DNA from: Candidatus Nitricoxidireducens bremensis
Lineage (GTDB): Bacteria > Pseudomonadota > Gammaproteobacteria > Burkholderiales > Rhodocyclaceae
DNA: 64,000 nt
Direction: 5' to 3'
Assembly (NCBI GenBank): GCA_030247725.1
Contig: JAOTRT010000002.1
Span: forward strand, 248,001 to 312,000
Within the stretch, counting starts at the first letter, position 1, and each line of letters starts with the position of its first letter. The notes under the pieces are model-generated. The model was not told the DNA's origin. It was given only the letters and a program-made list of their open reading frames with translations, and did not search any database. The translations under genes and the position numbers were made by a program. Positions 10,684 through 19,798 of this stretch are shown here, one piece after another.

Positions 10684-11631
10684 ATGATCGTCTGCGGCGA
10701 CGTCGGCGGCACCAAGGCGCTGCTCGCCGTCGCCGACCCTGTCGACGGACGGCCGCGCTTCGTTTTCCGGCAGCGCTACGAATGCGCCGACTTCGGCGGC
10801 TTCGCCGAACTGTTCGCGCGCTTCCGCGCAGATGCCGCGGCCCATGTGCCCAGCCTTGGCGGCGGCTGCCTGGCGGTGGCCGGCCCCGTCGCCGACGACG
10901 GCCTGACGGCGAAGATCACCAACCTGCCCTGGCGCGTCGATGCCGCCGCCTGCGGCGCCGCCTTCGGCCTGCCGCCCGTGCTGCTCGCCAACGACTTCGC
11001 CGCGGCGGCGGCCGGCATCGCCGCCCTCGATGCCGACGATCTCGTCACGCTGCGCCCGGGCGCCCCCCTGGCCGACGGCGTACGGCTGGTGATCGGCGCC
11101 GGCACCGGGCTCGGCATGGCCGTGCTGGTGAAGGACGGCGCCGGATTCCGCGTCCTGCCCGGCGAGGGCGGCCATGCGGGCTTCTCGCCCCAGGACGAAA
11201 CCCAGTTGCGCATCCACGCCGCCCTGCTCGCCGAGCATGGCCGTGTCACCTGGGAGCGGGTGGTATCCGGGCCGGGTCTGGCGGACATCCATCGCATCCT
11301 CGCCGGCGAGACCCACGCGGCAGCCGCCATCGCCGAAGCGGCGCTGGCGGATTCCACATCGGCCGCACGGCAGTCCCTCGACGCCTTCCTGGCGGCCTAC
11401 GGCGCCTTCGCCGGCGACATGGCCCTGGCGGTCATGGCGCGGGGCGGCGTCTTCCTGGCCGGCGGCATTGCCGCCAAGATCCTGCCGGCGCTCCAGGCGG
11501 GACCCTTCCTAGCCGCCTTCGACGCCAAGGCCGAACATGCGGCCCTGGCAGCCCGCATGCCCATCCACGCGGTGATCGATGGGGAGTTGGGGCTCAAAGG
11601 CGCGGCACTCCTGGCGTTAGGGAAAAGCTGA
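10684..11631 (+). CDS. glk: Glucokinase
   Basis: Glucokinase phosphorylates glucose to glucose 6-phosphate with ATP in the cytosol. The 315-residue product has the ROK-independent bacterial Glk signatures: phosphate loop GDVGGTK (5-11), AVAGPV, TNLPW, LANDFAAAA, GAGTGLGMA, the GEGGHAGF segment, and FLAGGIAAKI near the C terminus. Placed at the head of the glycogen locus, it would rescue free glucose released by glucan-degrading enzymes. It follows a composite palindromic repeat and is followed by a 131-base gap and a DUF2934 gene. Confidence 0.95.
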   Translation: MIVCGDVGGTKALLAVADPVDGRPRFVFRQRYECADFGGFAELFARFRADAAAHVPSLGGGCLAVAGPVADDGLTAKITNLPWRVDAAACGAAFGLPPVLLANDFAAAAAGIAALDADDLVTLRPGAPLADGVRLVIGAGTGLGMAVLVKDGAGFRVLPGEGGHAGFSPQDETQLRIHAALLAEHGRVTWERVVSGPGLADIHRILAGETHAAAAIAEAALADSTSAARQSLDAFLAAYGAFAGDMALAVMARGGVFLAGGIAAKILPALQAGPFLAAFDAKAEHAALAARMPIHAVIDGELGLKGAALLALGKS

Positions 11632-11762
11632 ATCCCGACGACCGTTCGGACTACTTGCGGCGGTGTTTGCGATACATCAAAATCGGCGTCAATGCTCTGC
11701 AATAATCTGCGGGTAAATAATAAGAAGTGGAGATCAGATGACTCATACGAGGAGACAAACAC

Positions 11763-12104
11763 ATGCCTGCTGCCATCAGCAAGAAGACGGACAAAAAACC
11801 GGCCGCGCCCAAGACCACGGGCAAGGCCGCCACCAGCAAAGCCAAGGCCCCTGCGGCCCCCAAGGCCAAGCCGACTGTGAAGCCTGCCGCCAAACCGGCG
11901 GCGAAGAAGAAGGTCGATAAACCGATGGCGACGGGAAGGCCGGGGCACCCGGTCGGCGCGGAACAGCGTCGCAACTACATCGAGGTCGCCGCCTACTACA
12001 TCGCCGAACGGCGCGGCTTCAACGGCGGCGACGCGTTGGAGGACTGGGCCGCGGCCGAGGCCGAGATTGATCGCCTGCTGACGGAGGGGCGCCTCAACCC
12101 CTGA
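11763..12104 (+). CDS. DUF2934 protein with Lys/Ala/Pro-rich N terminus
   Basis: A 113-residue protein of unknown function. Residues 1-57 are a low-complexity Lys-Ala-Pro tract resembling histone H1-like tails, which suggests nucleic acid or polyanion binding (inference). Residues 60-110 form a DUF2934 domain ([13 protein letters not shown], then [13 protein letters not shown]), a short module often found beside glycogen and stress genes. AGGAGA precedes the ATG. Its last 11 bases overlap the convergent 3' end of glgB, so the two stop codons lie within each other's genes. Confidence 0.8.
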   Translation: MPAAISKKTDKKPAAPKTTGKAATSKAKAPAAPKAKPTVKPAAKPAAKKKVDKPMATGRPGHPVGAEQRRNYIEVAAYYIAERRGFNGGDALEDWAAAEAEIDRLLTEGRLNP

Positions 12105-14268
12105 CCGGCGCGAGGATCACGCCCGCCAGCGGCGGCAGGGTCAGCGTCAGGGAGGCCGGCCGGCCCATCCAGGGCTGGTCGATGGCGACGAGTCCGTCGC
12201 CGTTCCCCATGTCCGAGCCCCCGTAGTGGCGGGAGTCGCTGTTCAGCAGTTCCCGGTACGCGCCTGCGTGCGGCACGCCGATACGGTAGCCGACGCGGGG
12301 TACGGGCGTGAAGTTGAGCATGACGGCGACGAAGCTTCCATCGCGTCCATAGCGCAGCCAACCCACCACGGACTGGTCCGCATCGTGGCAATCGATCCAG
12401 GAAAATCCGGCACTGTCGAAGTCCTGCTCGTGGAGGGCGGGCGCCGTCGCGTAGAGGCGGTTGAGGTCCCGTACCAGGGCCTGCACGCCGGCATGGAGCG
12501 GCCATTGCAGCAGATGCCAGGGCAGTTCCTCGCTGCTGCGCCATTCGCTGGTCTGGCCGATCTCGTTGCCCATGAAGGAGAGCTTCTTGCCCGGCGCCGC
12601 CGTCTGGTAGCTCAGCAGCAGGCGCAGGTTGGCGAAGCGCTGCCATTCGTCGCCGGGCATCTTGCCGACCAGGGAGCCTTTGCCGTGCACCACCTCGTCG
12701 TGGGAGAAGGGCAGGACGAAGTTCTCCGAATAGGCGTAGAGCTGGCCGAAGGTGAGCCGCTCGTGGTGGTAGCGGCGATGGACCGGGTCCTGGCCCATGT
12801 AGGCGAGAGTGTCGTTCATCCAGCCCATGTTCCACTTCATCGAAAAACCGAGACCGCCCAGATGGACGGGGCGGGACACCATGGGCCAGGCCGTGGACTC
12901 CTCGGCGATGGTGAGGGCGCCGGGGAAGTCGTGGTGCACCATGGCGTTCATCTCCCGCAGGAAGACGATGGCTTCGATGTTCTCGCGTCCGCCGTAGCGG
13001 TTGGGCAGCCATTCGCCGGCCTTGCGCGAGTAGTCGAGATAGATCATGGAAGCGACCGCATCGACCCGCAGGCCGTCGGCATGGAACTCGGACAGCCACC
13101 AGTGGGCGGACGACAGCAGGAAGCTCTTGACCTCGTTGCGGCCGAAGTTGAAGACGTGGGTGCCCCAGTCGGGATGCATCTTGAGGCGCGGGTCCTCGTG
13201 CTCGTAGAGGGCGCTGCCGTCGTAGTGGGCCAGGGCCCAGGCGTCCTGGGGGAAGTGGCCCGGCACCCAGTCGAGGATGACGCCAATGCCGGCGCGATGA
13301 CAGACGTCGACCAGGGTCTTGAGGTCCTCGGGCGTACCGAAGCGGCTGCTCGGCGCGAAGTAGCCGGTGCACTGGTAGCCCCAGGACTCGTCGAGGGGAT
13401 GCTCCATGAGGGGCATGAACTCGATGTGGGTGTAGCCCAGGTCGGCGACGTAGGGCACCAGCCGCTCCGCCATGTCGCGGTAGGAATGGAAGCGGCCGTC
13501 CGGGTGGCGCATCCAGGAACCCGGATGCACTTCGTAGATGTTCATCGGCGCATGCAGCCAGTCGCACTGCGCCCGCGCCGCCAGCCAGTCGCCGTCGCCC
13601 CAGGCGAAGGCCGGCAGCGCCTCGACGCGGGCCGCCGTCGCCGGTCGCTTCTCGAAAGCGCGGGCGTAGGGATCGGCCTTGGTCATCACCGCGCCGGTGT
13701 GGCGGTTGCGGATCTCGAACTTGTAGAGACTGCCGGCCGCCAGGCCCGGGATGAACAGTTCCCAGATGCCCGAGCCGCCGAGGCAGCCCATCGGATGCAC
13801 GCGGCCGTCCCAGCGGTTGAAGTCGCCGACCACCGAGACGCGCTGGGCGTTGGGTGCCCAGGTGCGGAAGCAGACGCCGGCGACGCCGCGCCGCGTTTCC
13901 GGCAGGGCGCCGAGCAGGCGGTAGGCCTGCTGGTTGCGTCCTTCGGCGAAGAGGTAGAGGTCGAGTTCGGAAGCGGCGGGCGGGAAGGCGTAGGGATCGC
14001 CGGCTTCGACGATCCGGCCGCCCTCGTCGATGCGCAGGCGGTATGCGGCGTCGGCCGCGAAGGGCAGGCGCGGGCCCTGCCACTCGAAGAAATCGCTGTC
14101 GCCAAGACGGGTCAGTTCGAGGCTGCCGTCGTCCGCCACGGCCGCCACGCCGCGGGCATGGGGACGATAGACCCGCAACCGCCAACCGGCACCGGTGGCA
14201 TGCAGACCGAGCGCGGCAAACGGGTCGTGGCTGCGCGCTTCGGCCACTGCTTTCAAGGATTCGTCCAT
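12094..14268 (-). CDS. glgB: 1,4-alpha-glucan branching enzyme
   Basis: GlgB cuts alpha-1,4 chains and rejoins them as alpha-1,6 branches in glycogen. The 724-residue product matches the usual size (about 730). Domains: an N-terminal CBM48 beta-sandwich ([19 protein letters not shown]), the GH13 barrel with [12 protein letters not shown], the nucleophile region [16 protein letters not shown], the acid/base region [10 protein letters not shown] and [13 protein letters not shown], and a C-terminal beta domain. The frame is open further upstream, but the start MDESLKA leaves a 52-base divergent gap to glgC and fits homologues. A minus-strand TACAAT (14297-14302) may be its -10. Its 3' end overlaps the DUF2934 gene by 11 bases. 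Confidence 0.96.
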   Translation of the reverse strand: MDESLKAVAEARSHDPFAALGLHATGAGWRLRVYRPHARGVAAVADDGSLELTRLGDSDFFEWQGPRLPFAADAAYRLRIDEGGRIVEAGDPYAFPPAASELDLYLFAEGRNQQAYRLLGALPETRRGVAGVCFRTWAPNAQRVSVVGDFNRWDGRVHPMGCLGGSGIWELFIPGLAAGSLYKFEIRNRHTGAVMTKADPYARAFEKRPATAARVEALPAFAWGDGDWLAARAQCDWLHAPMNIYEVHPGSWMRHPDGRFHSYRDMAERLVPYVADLGYTHIEFMPLMEHPLDESWGYQCTGYFAPSSRFGTPEDLKTLVDVCHRAGIGVILDWVPGHFPQDAWALAHYDGSALYEHEDPRLKMHPDWGTHVFNFGRNEVKSFLLSSAHWWLSEFHADGLRVDAVASMIYLDYSRKAGEWLPNRYGGRENIEAIVFLREMNAMVHHDFPGALTIAEESTAWPMVSRPVHLGGLGFSMKWNMGWMNDTLAYMGQDPVHRRYHHERLTFGQLYAYSENFVLPFSHDEVVHGKGSLVGKMPGDEWQRFANLRLLLSYQTAAPGKKLSFMGNEIGQTSEWRSSEELPWHLLQWPLHAGVQALVRDLNRLYATAPALHEQDFDSAGFSWIDCHDADQSVVGWLRYGRDGSFVAVMLNFTPVPRVGYRIGVPHAGAYRELLNSDSRHYGGSDMGNGDGLVAIDQPWMGRPASLTLTLPPLAGVILAPVRG

Positions 14269-14320
14269 CGTTGTCCACTTTCGGCGATTTGAGGCTATTG
14301 TAGCGAGGGAGGTAACCGCC

Positions 14321-15625
<1,305 letters not shown>

Positions 15626-15638
15626 ACTGGCCCACGCC

Positions 15639-17321
15639 ATGCCCGGACGCCACCTCGACCTCGTCTTCCTTTGGCACATGCACCAGCCGGACTATCGCGA
15701 CCACGCGAGCGGCGAGTTCATGCTGCCCTGGGTCCTGCTCCATGCCATCAAGGATTACGCGGACATGGCCGCCCACCTGGAGCGCCATCCGCGCATCCGC
15801 GCCGTGGTGAACTTCGTGCCGGTGCTGCTCGACCAGATCGACGACTACTGCGCGCAGATCGACACGGGCAGCTACCGGGACCCCCTGCTGCGCCTGCTGG
15901 CCCGCGCCGACCTCGACGCCATCGGCCGGGATGACCGGCGCCTGCTGCTGGACACCTGCTTCCGCAGCAGCCACACGACGATGTTGTCGCCCTTCCCCCA
16001 TTACCTGCGCCTGCACACCATCCACCAGCAGATGGCGCGGGAAGGCGAGGCCACCCTCATGTACCTGTCCGGCGCCTACTACGCCGACCTGGTGACCTGG
16101 TATTTCCTCGCCTGGTCGGGCGAGACGGAGCGCCGCCGGGTGCCGCTGCTGGCCGACCTGATGACCAAGGGCGCGGGCTACAGCGCCGAGGACCGGCGCC
16201 AGTTGCTGGCCTGGGTGGCGGAAACCCTCAAGGGCATCGTGCCGCGCTACCGGGCCCTGATGGAGCGGGGCCAGATCGAGCTGTCGGCGACGCCCCATTC
16301 CCATCCCCTCGGCCCCCTGCTGCTGGACTTCGCCGCCGCCCGCGAAAGCCTGCCGGAAGCCCCCCTGCCCCAGGCCGCCGCCTACAGCGGCGGGCGCAGC
16401 CGCCTCGACGCCCACATCGCCAACGCCGTCGCCAGCCATGGCGCCCGCTTCGGCCAGGCCCCCGCCGGCATGTGGCCCGCCGAAGGCGCCGTCTCGGCGT
16501 CCCTGGTGGCCCAGTTCGCCCGCCACGGCCTGCGCTGGGCGGCGAGCGGCGAAGGTGTGCTGCGCAACAGCCTGAAGGCGACCGGCGAGCGGCTGGACCG
16601 GGCCGCCTACCGGCCCTGGCACCTGCCCGGCGCCGAGGGCATCTCCCTGTTCTTCCGCGACGAGCGGCTCTCGGACCTCATCGGCTTCGAATACGCCCGC
16701 TGGCACGGCCGCGACGCCGCCAACCATTTCGTCGCACAGCTGGAGGGCATCCTGGCGGCGACGCCGCCCGGCGAGAACGCCGTCGTCGGCGTCGTCCTCG
16801 ACGGCGAGAACGCCTGGGAGCACTACCCCTTCAACGGCTATTACTTCTTCGAGGACCTCTACGGGCTGATCGAGGCCCACCCGTCCATCCGCACCACCAC
16901 CTACGGCGAGATCGTCGCCCGCGAAGCGCCGCCGCCCGCCGGCACCCTGCGCCACCTGACCGCCGGCAGTTGGGTCTACGGCACCCTGTCCACCTGGATC
17001 GGCGACGCCGACAAGAACCGGGCCTGGGACCTGTTGTGCGCCGCCAAGCAGAGCTACGACCTCGTCATCGGCCGCCTGGCGCCGGAGGACGCCCGGGCCG
17101 CCGAGGCCCAGCTCGCCGTCTGCGAAAGCTCGGACTGGTTCTGGTGGTTCGGCGACTACAACCCGTCCCAGGCGGTGGCCAGCTTCGACCGCCTGTTCCG
17201 CCACAACCTCGCCAACCTCTACCGGCTGCTCAAGCTCGCCCCGCCGGCCGAGCTCGACGAGCCCATCTCCGCCGGCAGTGCGGGTGCCACCCACGACGGG
17301 ACGATGCGGAGGGCCACATGA
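15639..17321 (+). CDS. GH57 glycoside hydrolase (glucan-active)
   Basis: A cytosolic 560-residue family 57 glycoside hydrolase. GH57 motifs are clear: FLWHMHQPDYRD at the start, ATPHSHPLGPL near residue 213, GMWPAEGAVS with the probable nucleophile E282, and VVLDGENAWEHYP with the probable acid/base D388. The enzyme is likely an alpha-amylase or amylopullulanase-type hydrolase acting on glycogen or maltodextrin; the exact bond is not readable. It lies 13 bases after glgC and its stop overlaps the next start by four bases (ATGA), so it is in the glgC operon. Together with the second GH57 enzyme it probably trims or remodels branches. Confidence 0.88.
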   Translation: MPGRHLDLVFLWHMHQPDYRDHASGEFMLPWVLLHAIKDYADMAAHLERHPRIRAVVNFVPVLLDQIDDYCAQIDTGSYRDPLLRLLARADLDAIGRDDRRLLLDTCFRSSHTTMLSPFPHYLRLHTIHQQMAREGEATLMYLSGAYYADLVTWYFLAWSGETERRRVPLLADLMTKGAGYSAEDRRQLLAWVAETLKGIVPRYRALMERGQIELSATPHSHPLGPLLLDFAAARESLPEAPLPQAAAYSGGRSRLDAHIANAVASHGARFGQAPAGMWPAEGAVSASLVAQFARHGLRWAASGEGVLRNSLKATGERLDRAAYRPWHLPGAEGISLFFRDERLSDLIGFEYARWHGRDAANHFVAQLEGILAATPPGENAVVGVVLDGENAWEHYPFNGYYFFEDLYGLIEAHPSIRTTTYGEIVAREAPPPAGTLRHLTAGSWVYGTLSTWIGDADKNRAWDLLCAAKQSYDLVIGRLAPEDARAAEAQLAVCESSDWFWWFGDYNPSQAVASFDRLFRHNLANLYRLLKLAPPAELDEPISAGSAGATHDGTMRRAT

Positions 17322-17713
17322 CGCAGGACGGTCGCCGCGGCGAAAAAATCGGCTGGACCGTGGGCTGGACGGGGGGCTTCGCCTGGCTTTTCGCCCTCGC
17401 CTGCCTGCAGCTCTTCCAGGGGCACCTGCGGCAGGGCCTGGCGGGACTTGCCCTCAGCGGCGCCGCCGTCTTCTGCATCCTCGCCTTTGCCCCCTGGCGG
17501 CACCCGACGACGCCCCTCTGGAAACTCATGGTGCCCATCTACCTGGTGCTCTTCGTCGCCGTCGGCTGGGCCGTCTGGATCTACGGCGGCTTCCGGACCC
17601 TGGGCCTCGACGCCTGGAGCCTGCTCTGGATGGCTCCGCTGCTGATCCCCCTCGGCACCTCCGGCCGCCGAACCTGGCAGGGCAACGACGCCCCGCCGAA
17701 GGCTGCGCCATGA
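17318..17713 (+). CDS. Small membrane protein in the glycogen operon
   Basis: An unrecognised 131-residue integral membrane protein. Hydrophobic segments lie at about residues 13-33, 39-60, 69-90 and 97-113 (for example GFAWLFALACLQLF and IYLVLFVAVGWAVWIYG), giving three or four helices; the C-terminal tail (RRTWQGNDAPPKAAP) is polar. The start is fixed by the ATGA overlap with the GH57 stop and by GCGGAGGG upstream. It sits between the two GH57 genes, so a role in glucan metabolism is suggested only by position. Confidence 0.8.
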   Translation: MTQDGRRGEKIGWTVGWTGGFAWLFALACLQLFQGHLRQGLAGLALSGAAVFCILAFAPWRHPTTPLWKLMVPIYLVLFVAVGWAVWIYGGFRTLGLDAWSLLWMAPLLIPLGTSGRRTWQGNDAPPKAAP

Positions 17714-17748
17714 AGCCACCGCCCCATTTCGCGAAATCCATCTCCTGA
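17710..17748 (+). CDS. Possible 12-codon minigene linking two operon genes
   Basis: A short frame, MKPPPHFAKSIS, begins with an ATG that overlaps the membrane-protein stop (ATGA) and ends with a TGA one base before the ATG at 17750. The downstream GH57 gene has no Shine-Dalgarno, so reading this minigene could deliver ribosomes to it. It contains a palindrome, ATTTCGCGAAAT (17726-17737). Whether it is translated is unknown. Confidence 0.25.
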   Translation: MKPPPHFAKSIS

Positions 17749-17749
17749 C

Positions 17750-19771
17750 ATGACCCAGCCCATCACCCTCCTTTTCGGCGTCCACGCCCACCAGCCCGTC
17801 GGCAACTTCCCCGAGGTCATCGAGGAAGCCCACCTGCGCTGCTACCGCATGTTCCTCCAGGTCCTGGAGAACTATCCTGAATTCCGCTTCAGCGTGCATT
17901 TCTCCGGCTGGCTGCTGGACGTGCTGGAGGAACGCTGGCCCGACGACATGGCGCGTCTCGCCGCCATGACGCGGCGCGGCCAGGTCGAATGGTTCGGCTC
18001 CGGCGACTGCGAGCCGGTGCTGGCGGCCATTCCCCACCGGGACCGGGTCAGCCAGATCGTCGCCCTGTCGGACAAGATCGAAGGCCGCTACGGCGTACGT
18101 CCCCGCGGCGCCTGGCTCACGGAACGGGTGTGGGAATCGGCGGTGGTGTCCTCCCTGGTCGAGACCGGCATCGAGTACGTGGCCGTGGACGACTACCACT
18201 TCCTCTGCGCCGGCGAGCCCGACGGCAAGCTGGACGGCCACTTCACCACCGAGGAGGACGGCCGCCACCTGGACCTCTTCCCCATCTCCGAGCAGGCCCG
18301 CTACCGCTTCCCTTTCCAGCCGGCCCACGAGGCCGTCGCCTGGCTGGAGCAGCAGGCGCGCGAAGGCCACCGCGCCGCCATCTACTTCGACGACATCGAA
18401 AAGTTCGGCATCTGGCCGGAGACCTTTAGCTGGGTTTACGAGCGCGGCTGGCTGCGCCAGTTTATCGAGGGCGTGCTGGCCTCGAAGCTGATCCGCACCG
18501 GCCATTACGAAGAGTTCCATCGCAGCCATCCGACCCGCGGCATCGTCTACCTGCCGACCACGTCCTACATCGAGATGAACGAATGGACCCTGCCGGCGGC
18601 GGCGGCGCGCACCTATCGCGGCCTCGTCGAGCAGGAGAAGCACGCCGGCCGCTTCGAGGCACGCAAGCCCTACCTGCGCGGCGGCATCTGGCGCAACTTC
18701 TTCATGCGCTACCCGGAATCCAACTGGATGCACAAGCGCATGCTGGAGGTTTCGGCCCGTCTCGCCGCCCTGCCGGCCGGCAAGCGCACGCCCGCCATGC
18801 AGGAGCAGCTGCACCGGGCCCAGGCCAACGACGCCTTCTGGCACGGGCTCTTCGGCGGCCTCTACCTGCCCCACCTGCGGCGCGCCATCTGGAACAACCT
18901 GCTCGCCCTGGAGGCCGCCCTGGACCCGCTGGCGCCGCGCCCGGCCCTGGAGCGCCACGACCTGGACCACGACGGCCACACGGAGATCTGCCTGCGCAGC
19001 GGCCCCCTGCAGGCGGTGATCCAGGCCGACGGCGACGCCTGCATCGTCGAGCTGTCGTCCTATCCCCTCGCCCACAACTTCGGCGACACCCTGCGCCACT
19101 ACGAGGAGGGCTACCACGACAAGCTGATCGCCGCCCGCGGCCAGCACGAAGCCGACGGCGGTCACGGCGAGGGCATCGCCTCGGCCCACGACCGCATCGC
19201 CTTCCGCCACGAGATCACCCTGGAGGACCTGGAGCCGGACTCCCGCCCGCGCGGCCTGTTCGAGGACTGCTGGTACTCCCCCGAGGGACTCGGCCGGCCG
19301 GTGAACAATTACCGGGAGACGGCGACCGCCACCTTCGTCGCCGCCGTCGGCCACGGCGCGCTGGAAAAGGCCTATGTCCTCGACGGTGCCCGGCTCCAGG
19401 CGCACTATCGCGCCCGCGGCACCGGCGGCCGTTTCGAAATCCGCGTCAACGTGGCGATGCCCAGCTGCGACGGCTACGCCGGCCGCTACGTGCTGGCCAA
19501 CGGCGATATCCCCTGCGGCTTCGGCGACGTACTGGAACTGGCGCCGACCCAAGCCCTGACGCTGGAGGACGGCGTCCTCGGCGGCGCCCTCAAGCTGACG
19601 ACGAGCCGGCCCGTCGCCATGACGGCACGTCCCCACCACACGGTCTCCCAGTCGGAGGCCGGCTTCGAAAAGATCATGCAGGCGGTCGAAATCATGCTGT
19701 CCTGGCCCGTGGCCGGCGACGCCGAGATCGCCTTCACCCTGGAGGTCGCGCCCCTGCCCGGCGCGGTCTGA
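17750..19771 (+). CDS. GH57 4-alpha-glucanotransferase-like enzyme
   Basis: A 673-residue GH57 enzyme with the DUF1925 and DUF1926 C-terminal modules typical of 4-alpha-glucanotransferases such as the Thermococcus litoralis enzyme. These enzymes move maltodextrin segments between chains. The catalytic pair is E125 in GAWLTERVWES and D214 in IYFDDIEKFGIWP, at nearly the same positions as E123/D214 of the Thermococcus enzyme. FGVHAHQPVGNF marks the N terminus. It could disproportionate short glucans for the phosphorylase encoded next. No Shine-Dalgarno is seen at the ATG, and a tiny upstream frame may couple its translation. It lies in the glgC-pgi run. Confidence 0.88.
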   Translation: MTQPITLLFGVHAHQPVGNFPEVIEEAHLRCYRMFLQVLENYPEFRFSVHFSGWLLDVLEERWPDDMARLAAMTRRGQVEWFGSGDCEPVLAAIPHRDRVSQIVALSDKIEGRYGVRPRGAWLTERVWESAVVSSLVETGIEYVAVDDYHFLCAGEPDGKLDGHFTTEEDGRHLDLFPISEQARYRFPFQPAHEAVAWLEQQAREGHRAAIYFDDIEKFGIWPETFSWVYERGWLRQFIEGVLASKLIRTGHYEEFHRSHPTRGIVYLPTTSYIEMNEWTLPAAAARTYRGLVEQEKHAGRFEARKPYLRGGIWRNFFMRYPESNWMHKRMLEVSARLAALPAGKRTPAMQEQLHRAQANDAFWHGLFGGLYLPHLRRAIWNNLLALEAALDPLAPRPALERHDLDHDGHTEICLRSGPLQAVIQADGDACIVELSSYPLAHNFGDTLRHYEEGYHDKLIAARGQHEADGGHGEGIASAHDRIAFRHEITLEDLEPDSRPRGLFEDCWYSPEGLGRPVNNYRETATATFVAAVGHGALEKAYVLDGARLQAHYRARGTGGRFEIRVNVAMPSCDGYAGRYVLANGDIPCGFGDVLELAPTQALTLEDGVLGGALKLTTSRPVAMTARPHHTVSQSEAGFEKIMQAVEIMLSWPVAGDAEIAFTLEVAPLPGAV

Positions 19772-19798
19772 CTCAACCGGCACAACAAGGAGAACCCC

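Noticed and set aside
10345..10687. Several short frames in the thyA-glk spacer
   Set aside because: They lie across the palindromic element on both strands; the hairpin structure explains the open frames better than coding does.
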